Source: Pilatotrama ljubarskyi (lineage: Eukaryota > Basidiomycota > Agaricomycetes > Polyporales > Polyporaceae). Taken from it: DNA of 64,000 nucleotides. Shown here one piece after another: positions 35,353-46,002 of this stretch. The notes beneath the pieces were generated by a model. That model worked only from the letters and a program-made list of their open reading frames with translations. It was not told the origin of the DNA and made no database searches. Location of the stretch: contig MU277784.1 of the NCBI GenBank assembly GCA_022385805.1, forward strand, positions 1-64,000, in the 5' to 3' direction. Numbering within the stretch: the stretch's first letter is position 1; the number at the start of each line of letters is the position of its first letter. The translations under genes and the position numbers were made by a program.

Positions 35353-36207
35353 TCACTGGGAGTCGGTCTCTTCGTTGTCCGTGTTGATCCTGAGCACCTT
35401 TATCCATTCCCGGTAGTTGAACTGGCCGTTCCTCGTGAACGGCCCCTTCAGGAGCTTGTCAATCTGTCTCACAGCGTCAGCACTCCGTTATCCACAACCT
35501 CTGACTTCCCATCCGTCCTCAGACATACACATCTCCCGCAGCACCCACCCACCCACCTCAAACAAAGACGAAGACACGCACCTCATGCTCGTCCATCCGC
35601 TCGCCGACGTCGCCCAACCACTTCCTGATCTCGTCGCACCTCACGAAACCCGAATCGGCCTCGTCAAAGCACTCGAACGCCTCCAGCAGCTCCTGCTCCG
35701 CGTCAAAGTCGTAGAGGTGCTCGCCCATCATGGTGAGGAACATCGGGAACGTGATCCCGCGGTCGTTGCCGCCCGACTCGGACTCGGCGGAGGCCATGCG
35801 CGAGTGCGCGCCGCCGCCTAGGGAGCCCCGTCGGTCGCCCGGGCGATCTGCGAGAAGTTGGTCGAGCGTCGAGCGGGAGGGGGATATGCCTGTGAATATA
35901 TGATCATCCAACGATCAGCGTCTCCCCCCTTGAGTGCCACCGGCCTTGCTGGGATACACGGAAAGAGAACCGGAGACGCACCGAGACTGCTAAAGATGTG
36001 CTTCAGGTCCTGCTCGGACACGATCCCGTCGCCGTCGTGGTCGATGAGCGCGAACGCCTCGCGGAACTGCTGGATCTGCGGCGGGGAGAAGAGCGAGAAC
36101 ACGCCCGAGGGCTCGCGCCGCGCGCGGCTCTTCTGCGCCTTCGTGAGCTTGCTCGGGCTGCTCGTTGGCGTGATGTCGGGCGAGAGGCCGTACGGGTAGC
36201 GGGACAT
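35353..36207 (-). CDS. Myosin II regulatory light chain
   Basis: EF-hand light chain that controls conventional myosin in cytokinesis and polarity. Exons (minus): 36207-35982, 35889-35582, 35463-35353, giving 214 aa. EF-hand 1 is intact (D56-H-D58-G-D60-G). The basic stretch RARREPSGVFSLF places Ser34 where regulatory light chains are phosphorylated (R-x-x-S-x-V-F). ITFPMFLTMMGEHLYDFDAEQELLEAFECFDEADSGFV is the hallmark second half, ending with NGQFNYREWIKVLR. An insert of about 30 residues (SRSTLDQLLADRPGDRRGSLGGG...) makes it longer than the usual 160-175 aa. Confidence 0.93.
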
Positions 36208-36452
36208 GATGGTGCGGACGAGGTAGGGGAAGTGTGGCACCGAGTATTACGGGGACGTTGGAAGAGGCGCTCGTGGTTGGACGCGACGCGACGGCTGTTG
36301 ACGACCAGAATGGCAGGTGCTGTGGTTCGTTTTTACCCTCATGAAGCCGTCTGCCGCATCCGATAAGTACGTGCCTCTGCATGCAGCCTGATATACAACG
36401 TCCAAAGCCCACCCTATATTTTCTGAACAGGATGAAGTATAGACTCAGCCCC

Positions 36453-36880
36453 TCAGTGCGATTTTTTGTGAGAGATCCTCCTCTTCTCTGGCACCATCTG
36501 GTTCCACAGAAGCCTCAGCACAAAACCCCTCGGGAACCACCCCAGTATCCCCACAATCGTCGACCCGTTGCCGAGCGAAACCTCCCTAGGCGGTTTTCTC
36601 TCCTCACCACCTTCGCGAACTCTTCCGGGGGCATCCCCTTCGCCGTCCGAGCCGGGTCGGATGCCTCCCCGGTCTCGTCTGCATACTCCGCATACAGTGT
36701 GGTAGGGGCTTGCCAAAGTGCGCGCCCATGTTCTTGATGATGTTGGTGCCCGCGCCGCTGGCGTTGAGGTGCACGACGTGGATCCTGAGGCCTGAGCAGG
36801 AGTGAATGTAGAGCATTTGCATCGCTTTTTTCGCTGCCAAGTCGCGACGGGCGCGGATGTGCGCCAGTTGTGGGTCCATC
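36453..36880 (-). pseudogene. Decayed C-terminal fragment of an AYR1-like short-chain dehydrogenase
   Basis: Translating the minus strand in several frames recovers, in order, pieces matching the end of the dehydrogenase at 39191-40219: HVVHLNASGAGTNIIKNMGAHF (compare VVLIAPGGVRSNIAANSA), TTLYAEYADETGEA (compare TSLYAAYADSILA), KGMPPEEFAKVV (compare RAMPAETFARSVV), and VGILGWFPRGFVLRLLWNQM (compare IYRVLRWFPRTWVLNLCWRR). Frame changes between pieces, the missing cofactor-binding half and the lack of an active-site YxxxK mean it is not functional. Exact ends are approximate. Confidence 0.65.
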
Positions 36881-37263
36881 TTCGCGAGTCATACAAAATT
36901 ATGGTGGTTGGATGAGGAATGTCACGCGTGCGTGCCTCCGAGTCGGTGTCCAGGGCGTCTCTGCCAGGCACAACAGTCCCGTACGTCGATCAGCGCCTGC
37001 CGTCCTCACCGACACTGACAGCCTCCCAGGAGATAGTACTCTCAGAATTCTCCACTACCCCCATCTGGCAACGTGCCTCCTCCAGAGGCTTTCAGTTCAA
37101 TATGCAGAGTGTATGGCTACATCTAGCGAATGTACAGTCCAAGGACCAGGAAAAGTGTCCGATACGACGGTACAGTACTGAAAGCGGCATGTGCACCTGC
37201 AGTCCGTCATCAAGGGTCCTAGATGCTACATTGTACGAGCGATCATCCAAATACAGTCGGCTT

Positions 37264-38184
37264 TCAAGCCTTGCCGCCAGCTGCTGTCACATGAAGCTTC
37301 GCGAGAGCGCAGACTACGGGTACGGCGTAGAATGCGTACGCCACCCAGACCACTACGGTATCGACGTTAGCGCATGAGCGGAAGGGGAGTCATCCGGACG
37401 TACTGATGAAGCCGTTGCTGGTCGCTGCGATGAGTTGAGGGGCATCCGCGCCCTCCTTGGAAATGTCTCTGTTGAAGTCCTCGACGGCCTTGCCGAACCA
37501 CATGCGTATGATCAGGAACGACGTGATTCCTGCCGTTCAGGTCAGTAGGTGACTCGGCATGACTACTGCTGGCAGGCACAAACCGATCAAGAAACCGAGC
37601 AGGCCGATCCAGGCGGTCGCGCGCTGCATGCCCGGTCTGTCGAAGGTATTCCCGAACTTGCCCATCTTCCCGCGGAAGGAAGTCATGGTGAACAGTAGGA
37701 AGAAGATAGCGGTGAACGCCAGCGACACCGCGATAAAGGCTGGTGTCGTTGCCGTAGGTGCAGAGAGCAAGTCGGGGGCGTTGCTCGGTAGGACAGAGAG
37801 GTCTGCAGCAGCACCGTCAGCAGTCGTTTAGGAAAGCAGGGGAGAACGCTCGCACCGTATGTTGGCGAAACTGTGGGTGCAGTGCACGTAACGGGAGCCC
37901 CGTTGTTTGGTCGCGTGCATGAACCTGAAGACGATGTCAGTAGGGCATCATACTACATAGATTGAAAACCTACCCAATGCGCCCAAGAACACAGACGGAC
38001 CGTCCACTCCTTGGCTTGAATGGGCCTCAGTCAACTCAAGAGATGGGGAGACTGTGAGGAGGGCGACTCCCGTCGGGAATAGTATTGTCGGCGCCAGATA
38101 CGCAAAGAGAATGAGTATCAGAGACGTCAGAGACAGAAGGGGGGCGAGGTAGAGGTTGATGGCTTTAGATAGTCCAGCGATCAT
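37264..38184 (-). CDS. Sur7/PalI-like four-pass membrane protein
   Basis: Exons (minus): 38184-37974, 37924-37856, 37802-37584, 37529-37404, 37352-37264, giving 237 aa. Four hydrophobic segments: INLYLAPLLSLTSLILILFAYLA, FIAVSLAFTAIFFLLFTMTSF, TAWIGLLGFLIGITSFLIIRMWF and VWVAYAFYAVPVVCALAKLH. A long first extracellular loop with two cysteines (SCTRPNNGAPVTCTAP) precedes segment 2. This plan, one helix, a cysteine-bearing loop, then three helices, is that of the Sur7/PalI (Rim9) family of plasma-membrane proteins; assignment to Sur7 or to the pH sensor PalI cannot be made. It lacks the long cytoplasmic tail of ascomycete PalI. Confidence 0.65.
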
Positions 38185-39190
38185 CGCGGCGGAGAAGTGC
38201 GTTCAAGAGAGATGCTTTTGGGTGCAAAAGTGGCAGGAGTGCGTCAAGCAAGCGGAAGACTTGGATGTAAGCAGAATGGTAAAGAGCGTATACCCTGCCT
38301 GCAGAGAGAGTTTGAGAGAAGTTGTGCTCGGCCACTGGAGACAATGAGTAGTCGACGGTCGAGCACTGCCTGGCAGCACGAGAGCTTAAGTATGGGTTCG
38401 CTTGGGCCTCCTGTGGAGGCGATGCTGGGAAGGCATCGAGGGACATGTCGCACAATTCGCGGAGAACAATAAGAGAGGACAAGGCCGGCGAGGCTTCGAG
38501 CCGTGTGTCAACAGCTCAACAAAGAGCGCATGAAGTCGCGTAACGAGGCGCGACGATCCATTGTTCCAAATCCGGAAGTCATCCCAGTACTATAGCGGGC
38601 GCTTAACACGTCTTGCACAAACAAGCTGCTCTTCGGGACTCGAGTCTGAGAATGCATAACAGGAAGCGTGTTCTAGCCTGGGCCAGCTACAGGTCCCACG
38701 GCTGGACTTCCTCTGTCTTGTTTCACTCGAGGACAGCGGCCTGGTGCGCAACCGATGTGATATCACGGCTATTGCTGGCAGCCCGACTTGGGTAGAACCC
38801 CAACTTGAAGCTGACGCGGTGTCCCTCAGCCTACGACTTGCACAGCTTTGCCCCCTTCTCCAGACGTCTGTTCGCGGTGATCCCGTCGTTGGCATTGAGT
38901 GGCATCTGCCGATTGGGGATTGCTGGGCTGACTACAGACATCGGCATCATGTCGTCGTCGTGCCTGTCAGGATCCGCGCGAAACTAGCGGGCATGCAGGA
39001 ACTCAGTACGCGGTTCCTCGGTTCCTACAGGAGTGGCTCAGAGCTGAGGCACGCCGGAAAAGCACCGTAGGGCGGGCGGACCCACACGCACTCCGAATAC
39101 ACAAAGTCAAGGATCTCCGACAAGGCTCCGGAACTGAAGTTGTGCCCGCAGACCTGACATAGTGATACAGCAGGCGCAAGCACCGCTGGA
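38185..39190. other. 1-kb intergenic region
   Basis: Between the Sur7/PalI-like gene start and the dehydrogenase stop. I see no conserved frame or repeat. Confidence 0.4.
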
Positions 39191-40219
39191 TCACTTGCGC
39201 TGCTTCTGCGCAGCCAGCCTCGGGCCTTCTCCAAACCGTCTCCAACACAGGTTCAACACCCAGGTCCTCGGGAACCACCTCAACACCCTATAGATGCCCG
39301 ACATCGCCGCGAGCGTCATGTACCTTGGCGGCCTCGCCGCCAACACCTTGCTCACGACGCTCCGCGCGAACGTCTCCGCGGGCATCGCGCGCTTGTCCTG
39401 GCTCATGTAGAGCTTGGCGAGGATCGAGTCGGCGTACGCGGCGTAGAGGCTGGTGTCGGCGGCGGGGAGGGCGGCGCGCGGGGCGGAGTTGGCGGCGATG
39501 TTGGAACGGACGCCGCCTGGAGCGATGAGAACGACGGAGATGTCGAAAGGCTTGCATTCCATGTAGAGCGTGTCGGTGAGGGAGTGCACGGCCGCCTTGC
39601 TCGAGCCGTATATGCCGCCCCAGGGGACCGGGCTGGCAAGCAAAGGTCGGTTAGTTTGGGTGGAAGTGACGGCTAGAGGGATACACGGACATCTCGCCGG
39701 CGATCGAGCTGACGTTCACTATGGTGCCGCGTTTGCGGGCGGCCATGTGCGGGATGACGGCCTTGGCCATGCGGATGATGGAGAAGACGTTGGTGTCGTA
39801 GACGTTGATGATCTCTTGCATAGGGACGTCAATGACCGGGCCTGCACCCGTTCATGCTCAGCATCGCTGCCTCTTGGTCGCCGTTGGCAACTCGCCTGTA
39901 TTGCCCACTCCGGCGTTGTTGACGAGGACGTCGATCTGGCCCTCCCGCTCGATGATGGTGTTTACCACCTCCTGGACCTTCTCGTCGTTGGTGACGTCTA
40001 GCGTCAGCTTGTGTATGTTGTCATGCGTGAAGCCATCCATGGCGTCCAGCCTGCGAGCTGTGGCATAGACGATGCATGCTCTGGATGCAAACTCCTCACA
40101 GCTGGGAACGGTGATCGTGAGATGCGTCGTGCAAGACAGGATCTGCGGGCTTACAGAGCAAAGCCTATGCCGCCCTTGGAACATCCAGTGACGAGGACGA
40201 CGATCTTGCTGTCAGACAT
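39191..40219 (-). CDS. Short-chain dehydrogenase, AYR1-like
   Basis: NAD(P)H-dependent reductase of the 1-acyldihydroxyacetone-phosphate reductase (AYR1) type, acting in lipid-precursor synthesis at the ER or lipid droplets. Exons (minus): 40219-40155, 40101-39896, 39841-39691, 39632-39191, giving 287 aa. Cofactor motif TGCSKGGIG (residues 11-19), VYATARRLDAM, DVLVNNAGVG, GTIVNVSSIAGE, catalytic Y149-G-S-S-K153, then VVLIAPGGVRSNIAANS. The intron 39842-39895 has a GC donor (ACAG|GCGAGT); only this splice restores NNAGVGNTGPVIDVP. The C-terminus has a hydrophobic WFPRTWVLNLCW segment, as in AYR1. A decayed relative lies about 2.3 kb away. Confidence 0.9.
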
Positions 40220-40602
40220 GGCGGACAACGAAGACGGTGGAAGCTCTCTGAAGCGTCAGACGAGCTATAAGGAACCGGGTCGCGAGAGCAGCCGGACTCC
40301 GGAAGGTGTGAGTGTCTGAGCCGCGGAGGCTATCTCGACTCGGAGATAGCAGCGAAGTATTAGCATCGGTCTGAATATCGTTGAAGGAGGAGACGAGTGG
40401 ACGGCTCCGATCTGGACGTCGACGTTGCCGGCGGACGAGCCAAACAGAGAGCAACAGAGGAGTCCGGGTCGGACGGAGCGGGATTGGAACAAGCGCAAGT
40501 GAACTCTGTCTGCGGATGCCCAGTGCTGCCAGTGCTTGCTGCTGCTCTCCTGGGCGGACATTGCCCGTGCTGCCTTCGCGTGCCCTTCTCTAGCCGACGC
40601 CC
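40220..40602. other. Divergent promoter, AYR1-like / FCP1
   Basis: 383 bp between two start codons. No recognisable element. Confidence 0.4.
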
Positions 40603-43600
40603 ATGTCCTCCCCCACAGAACTCTATCTCCCCCCCTCTCTCCCCTACCCCATCCGCATCGTCGCCCTCGTCGCAAGTCCCAACTCAGACGTCCAGCGCGG
40701 CGCACGCCTCCTCGACTACTCATTCACGCACAAGTCCCCCGACGCACCCCCAGAGCTCCGCTTCGGCACATGGGACTCCGCCGTCGAGGGCACCCTCACC
40801 AAATGGAACTTCAAGCAGGGCGACACCGTCTCCGAGCGCCGCGCCCGCGACACCCCCGCAGTCCTCATCCTCGAGCCCTGCAAACATGGCGTCCAGCTCG
40901 GCGGCCTCTGTTGTCTCTGTGGGAAGGACATGACCAGGTACGCGCCCCCTCCCCGTCCCACACCTCTCGCTCGCTTCGTGCACTGGTGCTCATGTATGCA
41001 CGCCTCGCCGCCCCAGCTTTGATTACACAGGCTTCTCCGACGCGTCCCGGGCGTCCATCCAGATGACCCACCTCGCCAACGGGCCCCTCGTCTCCCTCGA
41101 GGAGGCACAGCGCATCGAGCAGGAGACCGCTCAGCACCTCCTCCGCTCCCGCAAGCTCTCCCTTATCGTCGATCTCGATCAGACCATCGTACACGCTACC
41201 GTCGATCCCACCGTCGGCGAGTGGATCGCCGAGGGCGAGGCGTGGGAGGAGCGCCAGGCCAAGAAGGCCGCCGCCGCTGCGACGGCGGCGGCGAGTACGA
41301 AAGAGGACGGTGAGAAGGAGAACACGGCCGAGAATGCGGACGCGGAGGGGGAAGAGGAGGACGAGGTGAACCCGAATTGGGAAGCACTCAAGGACGTCAA
41401 GAAGTTCAGGCTCGGTCCCGAGGCTCTCGGCCAGCCATCCCGCGGGCCCAAGGGACGCGGGAAGGAGAAGGTCATCGAGCAGGAGGGCTGCATGTACTAC
41501 ATCAAGCCACGGTACGCGCTCGCCACATGTCCAAGTCTACTCTAAGTGCCTCGCTGACGATTGCTCTCGCACCCTTGCCCTTTCGCAGCCCCGGCTTGCA
41601 GGAGTTCCTGCAGACGATGGCGACCAAGTATGAGATGCATGTCTATACGATGGGTACCCGTGCTTACGCGGAGGAGGTCTGCGCGGCCATCGACCCCGGC
41701 GGTAAGATCTTCGGCAACCGCATCCTCAGCCGGGACGAGAGCGGCAGTGAGTGCCCTTCTGCTCTCCCAGTGTTGTTGTGGCGCTGACGTGCGCGTGAGG
41801 TCTGACGCAGAAAAGCCTCCAGCGACTCTTTCCCTGCGACCAGTCCATGGTAGTCATCATCGACGACCGCGCCGACGTCTGGGAGTGGAGCCCGAACCTC
41901 GTCAAGGTCGTCCCCTGTGAGTCTTCCCCAGCATCTCTCACCGCGCTCGCCACCTCATTTTGTTTTGGTATGGCGCACCAGACGACTTCTTCGTCGGCAT
42001 CGGCGACATCAACTCTGCGTTCCTCCCCAAGCTCGAGCCCTTGGCACCGGTCGGCGTAGCAGCCGTGCCCCCTCCACCAGTCACCGCCAACCCCGACTCC
42101 CCCGCCGTCCTCGGTCCATCATTACAAGCGGACCCCTCAACCGACGCCGCCGACGATGAGGAGGATGATGAAGAAGAGGATGACGACGACGAGGACGACG
42201 AAGAGGAGGATATGATGGCTGCGCCCTCGGACGCGCCCTCGTCCCTCGCCGGTGGGGACGACGTGAACCTCGCGGAGATCGAGAAGAACGAGATTTTGGA
42301 GCGCAATACGCAGGCGCTCGAGGCGCAGGTCGAGGAGCGGCCCCTGGCGAAGAAGCAGGAGGAGCTCCAAGAGACTGCCGCTGCGGAAGAAGAGAAGGAG
42401 AGGGAGGACGCCGCCACGTCGGTGGCTCAGCCGTCAGCGAATGCTGCGGCGGCCACGACGACGAATGGTGGCGAGTCTGAACGGCCGGGTGCGGAACAGA
42501 GGCCGAACCCGAGGAAGGAGCGGCCCGTGCGCAAGGCGTTGCTCAAGAATGATGACACGGAGCTCTCGAGAGTGAAGCAGGTATGTCTTTGCGCTGATCC
42601 ATCGGAGGAAGATGTGTCTGACTGGTGGTGTCAAGATCTTGGAGCTCGTTCATGAACGCTTTTACGACGCTTGGGAGAACCGCAAGCCCGAGGACGAAGA
42701 GAGGCACCACAAGCGGAAGCACGGCAAGCGCGTAGAGACGCAACGAGAATACGACGTCCGAGTACGTAACTCTCAGCTTTGCCACACCAAGGCCGTCAAC
42801 TGACGCGGACGCAGACCATCATCCCTCGAATACGAATGCAAACGTTCGAAGGCTGCCACATTCTCTTCTCGAGCGTCATCCCGCTCGACACCCGCCCAGA
42901 AGCGACGGAGATCTGGAAGACCGCGCACGCGTTCGGCGCAAAGTGCTACACCGAGCTCGCACCGCGCGTCACGCACGTTGTCGCAGCCAAGGTCAGTTCT
43001 CTCTCTCTCTCTCTCTCTCTCCCTCTTTGCCTCCTGCCCTTGGAATCCTTTCCGCTCACCACCACCTCTCGAATCGCAGCGCGGCACGCAGAAAGTCGAC
43101 GCCGCCCGCCGGCGTGGCGGCATCAAAGTCGTCTGGCTCGCCTGGTTCACCGACTCGGTCGCGCTCTGGCAGCGGCAGGACGAGACGCCCTACCTGCTCG
43201 AGCCCGAGCCCCGCCCAGACGTGGGCGGCGGCGGCGCTGGTGAGGGCGACGCGCGGGTCGGGAGTCCTCCCTCGGATCCTCACCAGATTAGTTCTGACCC
43301 GGAGCCGGACGCAGATGACTGGGACGAGCTCGTCGACAGCGCCGCCGCGGCGGGCGAGAACGGGACCGGGACCGGAGGTGGGAAAGGGAGGGCGCTCGGG
43401 GCGCTCGGCGTGGAGGGCCCGCGAGCGGGCGCTGGAACTGGAGGCGCGGGCGGAGAGGGAGAGGCGGGCGTGGGTGCGGGTGGAGACGAAGGACTCGCGC
43501 TAGACGAGGTAGACTGGGACGAGATCAACAACGAGGTGGAGGCTGCGATGAACGAGAGCGACGACGATGGGGATGGGGATGGGGAGGGAGACGGGGCGAG

Positions 43601-44096
43601 CGTGAGGAGTGGGATGTCGGAGGACGACGTGTCGTGGACGGACGAGTCGAATAGCATCATCAGGTGAGTTTTCCTCACGTTCTATTGCTGCTGAAGTGGA
43701 AGCTGAGACGATGTTCGCTTCTGTAGCAGCACAACGTCGACCCCCCGGAAGAAGCGGAAACGCCCACGCAGCCTCACGCCCTCCGAAGCCGGCTCCCTGA
43801 ACGGCGGCGACTCGGACGTCCTCCGCTCGCCGTTAGCCAAGCGCAAGAAGCTCGCGGCGGACCGCTCGGGTGCTTCACGCCTCAAGGAGGCCTTCACCGC
43901 GGAACAGCTATCCCAAGCAGGAGGGGACGACGACGACGACGGTGATGGCAGTGCGGGGCGGAGTCAGCGTTCGAGTCCCGTGAACGGATCAGCGGAGGAG
44001 GCAGGCGATTATGGGGAGGACTATGAGGGTACGGAAGACGATATGGACGAGGAGGACGACTTCCTCGCGCGGGAGCTGGAGGAAGAGTGGGGATAG
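40603..44096 (+). CDS. FCP1: RNA polymerase II CTD phosphatase FCP1
   Basis: Dephosphorylates the polymerase II C-terminal domain to recycle the enzyme. Exons: 40603-40937, 41017-41511, 41589-41746, 41800-41916, 41982-42580, 42636-42761, 42815-42991, 43080-43663, 43727-44096, giving 986 aa. The catalytic DxDxT is D164-L-D166-Q-T in LSLIVDLDQTIVHATVDP, followed by MYYIKPRPGLQEFL, YEMHVYTMGTRAYA and MVVIIDDRADVWEWSPNLVKV. A BRCT domain follows (FEGCHILFSSVIPL, THVVAAKRGTQKVDAARRRGGIKVVWLAWFTDSVA). The C-terminus is acidic (YGEDYEGTEDDMDEEDDFL), as in the TFIIF-binding tail. An Ala/Glu-rich insert interrupts the phosphatase domain near residue 195. Confidence 0.97.
42997..43022. repeat. (CT)n microsatellite inside an FCP1 intron
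   Basis: About 12 CT dinucleotides directly after the donor of intron 7 (42992-43079). Simple repeat; it also forms part of a pyrimidine-rich intron. Confidence 0.9.
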
Positions 44097-44715
44097 CCTC
44101 TGTCGCTGTTCCGCCGAGCCATGGCTGCCTTATCGCGTTGTTGTGCTCAGGTACCCTTTCCGTGTCCTCGTTCCTGCGTTCGTGTAGTACGCCCTGCTGT
44201 GATATGTGTCGCGCTTGTCTTCGGATGTATGTAGCTAGCACGCTGCGTGGGTAGTAGTGTAGCACGTACCATTTATTCGCTAGCCGTGTCTGTAACTATG
44301 TAGTATTACTATACCTGACCCTGTCTGAATTCACGAACACTCCTACACCGTGCTCTGCGCTCGTAACCAGCGCTCAGAGTCAGTATTCCGAGTCGGCGTG
44401 TGTACAAATGATGGGATACGATCGCGACCAGGTAGAGATGGCTGAATACGTCGAAAGCCTCCATGTACCGTCCTCAGACTGCCAGTGCCAGTGCGCGGGG
44501 TCTACAGGAAGATCTAAGATGAATCGATCGATCGATCCTTCCATTCAGACGACGGCGATCGGGGCATGTGCGTGTTCGGTGTAATGCACACGGTGGAAGT
44601 AGAATTGGACGATCCATGCAGAGCACCGGGGTACAAGTATAGCAGACGGCGTACAACGCTCACTCGATGCCAAGGATATATGAAAACCGACGGACTCCAG
44701 TGCGCTATCTCTGAG
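44097..44715. other. Intergenic, convergent 3' ends
   Basis: 619 bp between the FCP1 stop and the BSP-family stop. Only a short GATC repeat (ATCGATCGATCGATC near 44523) stands out. Confidence 0.5.
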
Positions 44716-45615
44716 TCATAGACCGTGCTTCTCTTCCAGATGCTCCTTGTACAACTTCCACAGCTTAGAGACCTTGCGGCCGGTTACGTCTTTGAAGACG
44801 TGCTCGTCGTATTCCTTGTCCTTCATGCTCGCGTTGAGCTCCCGGATAGAGCCCTCGCCGTACCGGCCCTCGATCCACTCAAGGAAGTACGCTGTCGTCT
44901 GATACCCCGCATCCCACTTATCGCCGGCTTCACGCTTCCAGTGCGGAGGGCCGAACCCGGCATTCAAACGCACCCAGTCTGTATGCGTGACCGCATCAAC
45001 GGGGTTGCGGGCCGCAGAGATGCAGGATGAAGGACCGACCTGCTACGCCCTCGATCAAGCCCCCGGGGCACTTCCCGAGGCCGTTGTATTGGTAGCAGTG
45101 GACCATCTCGTGCGTCAGCACGCCGACGATCTCGTCTTTGGCGCGTGACTCGGAGTTGCGTATGTGATCCAAGGAGAAGTGGATCTCCTTGTGCGTCGGC
45201 GAGCCGAATGTATGTGCGACGCCGGGCATGGGCCGGAGGACGAGCGATATGCACTGCACGCTGGAGGAAACGGTGCGGTCAACCGCCGTGAAGCGTCATA
45301 CGAACCACAGCGTGATCGAGAGGGCTGCTCACGGATTCGGGGGTATGACGGCATGCTTTGCGGCATACTCGACCGCTGGGGAAAAAAGCGGCTCTCTTCT
45401 CCGCTGGAGTAAGGTGAATGCACTCACTTCCTCGGGACAGTCCCCGGCGTGTAGAGCCAGCTGCACACCGTGACGACAGCGTCTCGCAATGCGACATCTG
45501 GCCGGACCTGGTCGAGGAAAATCTTTGCACCGGGATGTGCAAGGTCCTCTATGCGGAGATGAAATGTCGGAATAGGCCAGTCGGGCTCTGGGCCGTGTGG
45601 AGGCGGTGGAGGCAT
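44716..45615 (-). CDS. BSP-family protein (basic secretory protein, putative zinc peptidase)
   Basis: Exons (minus): 45615-45428, 45260-45040, 44978-44716, giving 223 aa. The family (Pfam 'BSP') shows a zincin-like HExxH, here H113-E-M-V-H117 in VLTHEMVHCYQYNG, followed by CPGGLIEGVADWVRL, PHWKREAGDKWDAGYQTTAYFLEWIE and the C-terminal KVSKLWKLYKEHLEE. The proposed start MPPPPPHGPEPDWPIPTFHLRIEDL is the usual fungal N-terminus; no classical signal peptide follows it, so secretion is uncertain. The frame stays open upstream but without an ATG. Activity has not been established for most members. Divergent from the beta-xylosidase. Confidence 0.88.
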
Positions 45616-46002
45616 CGCAGCGGACCGAGCGAGTCTGCTGAGCAGCTGGAGGAGTTCAGTTGCCACAACGGAGGCAGTACTTCTTGCCTACCCATAAAAG
45701 GGAAACATGTGACGTGGTTGGCGGATCAGTGTGACTCTGTCACGCCTCCAACCGGCGCTCTCGAGCGGGTTCACATCTTCCGCTCGCTCCGTGAGCACCG
45801 TCGAACGCACTCTTCGTGCTCTTCTATGCACCTTCTGACCCGCCCAGCTGACTTGTCAGTTTGACTCGTCAACTGCTGTGTTTGATCATGCTCTGCACCG
45901 TCTTATCCGACGTTTTGCCTCCTACGTATGACCGCCGTCGTTGAAAAAGAGCGCGATATGGGTTGGATCGTAGACCGTCTCCTCAGTTTCCTGCCTGTCT
46001 GG
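45616..46002. other. Divergent promoter, BSP protein / beta-xylosidase
   Basis: 387 bp between the two proposed start codons. If the beta-xylosidase begins at the earlier in-frame ATG 45928, this shrinks to 312 bp. No clear regulatory motif seen. Confidence 0.4.

Noticed and set aside
44520..44535. GATC repeat as a regulatory or methylation signal
   Set aside because: Only about four units of a simple tetranucleotide; no reason to assign function.
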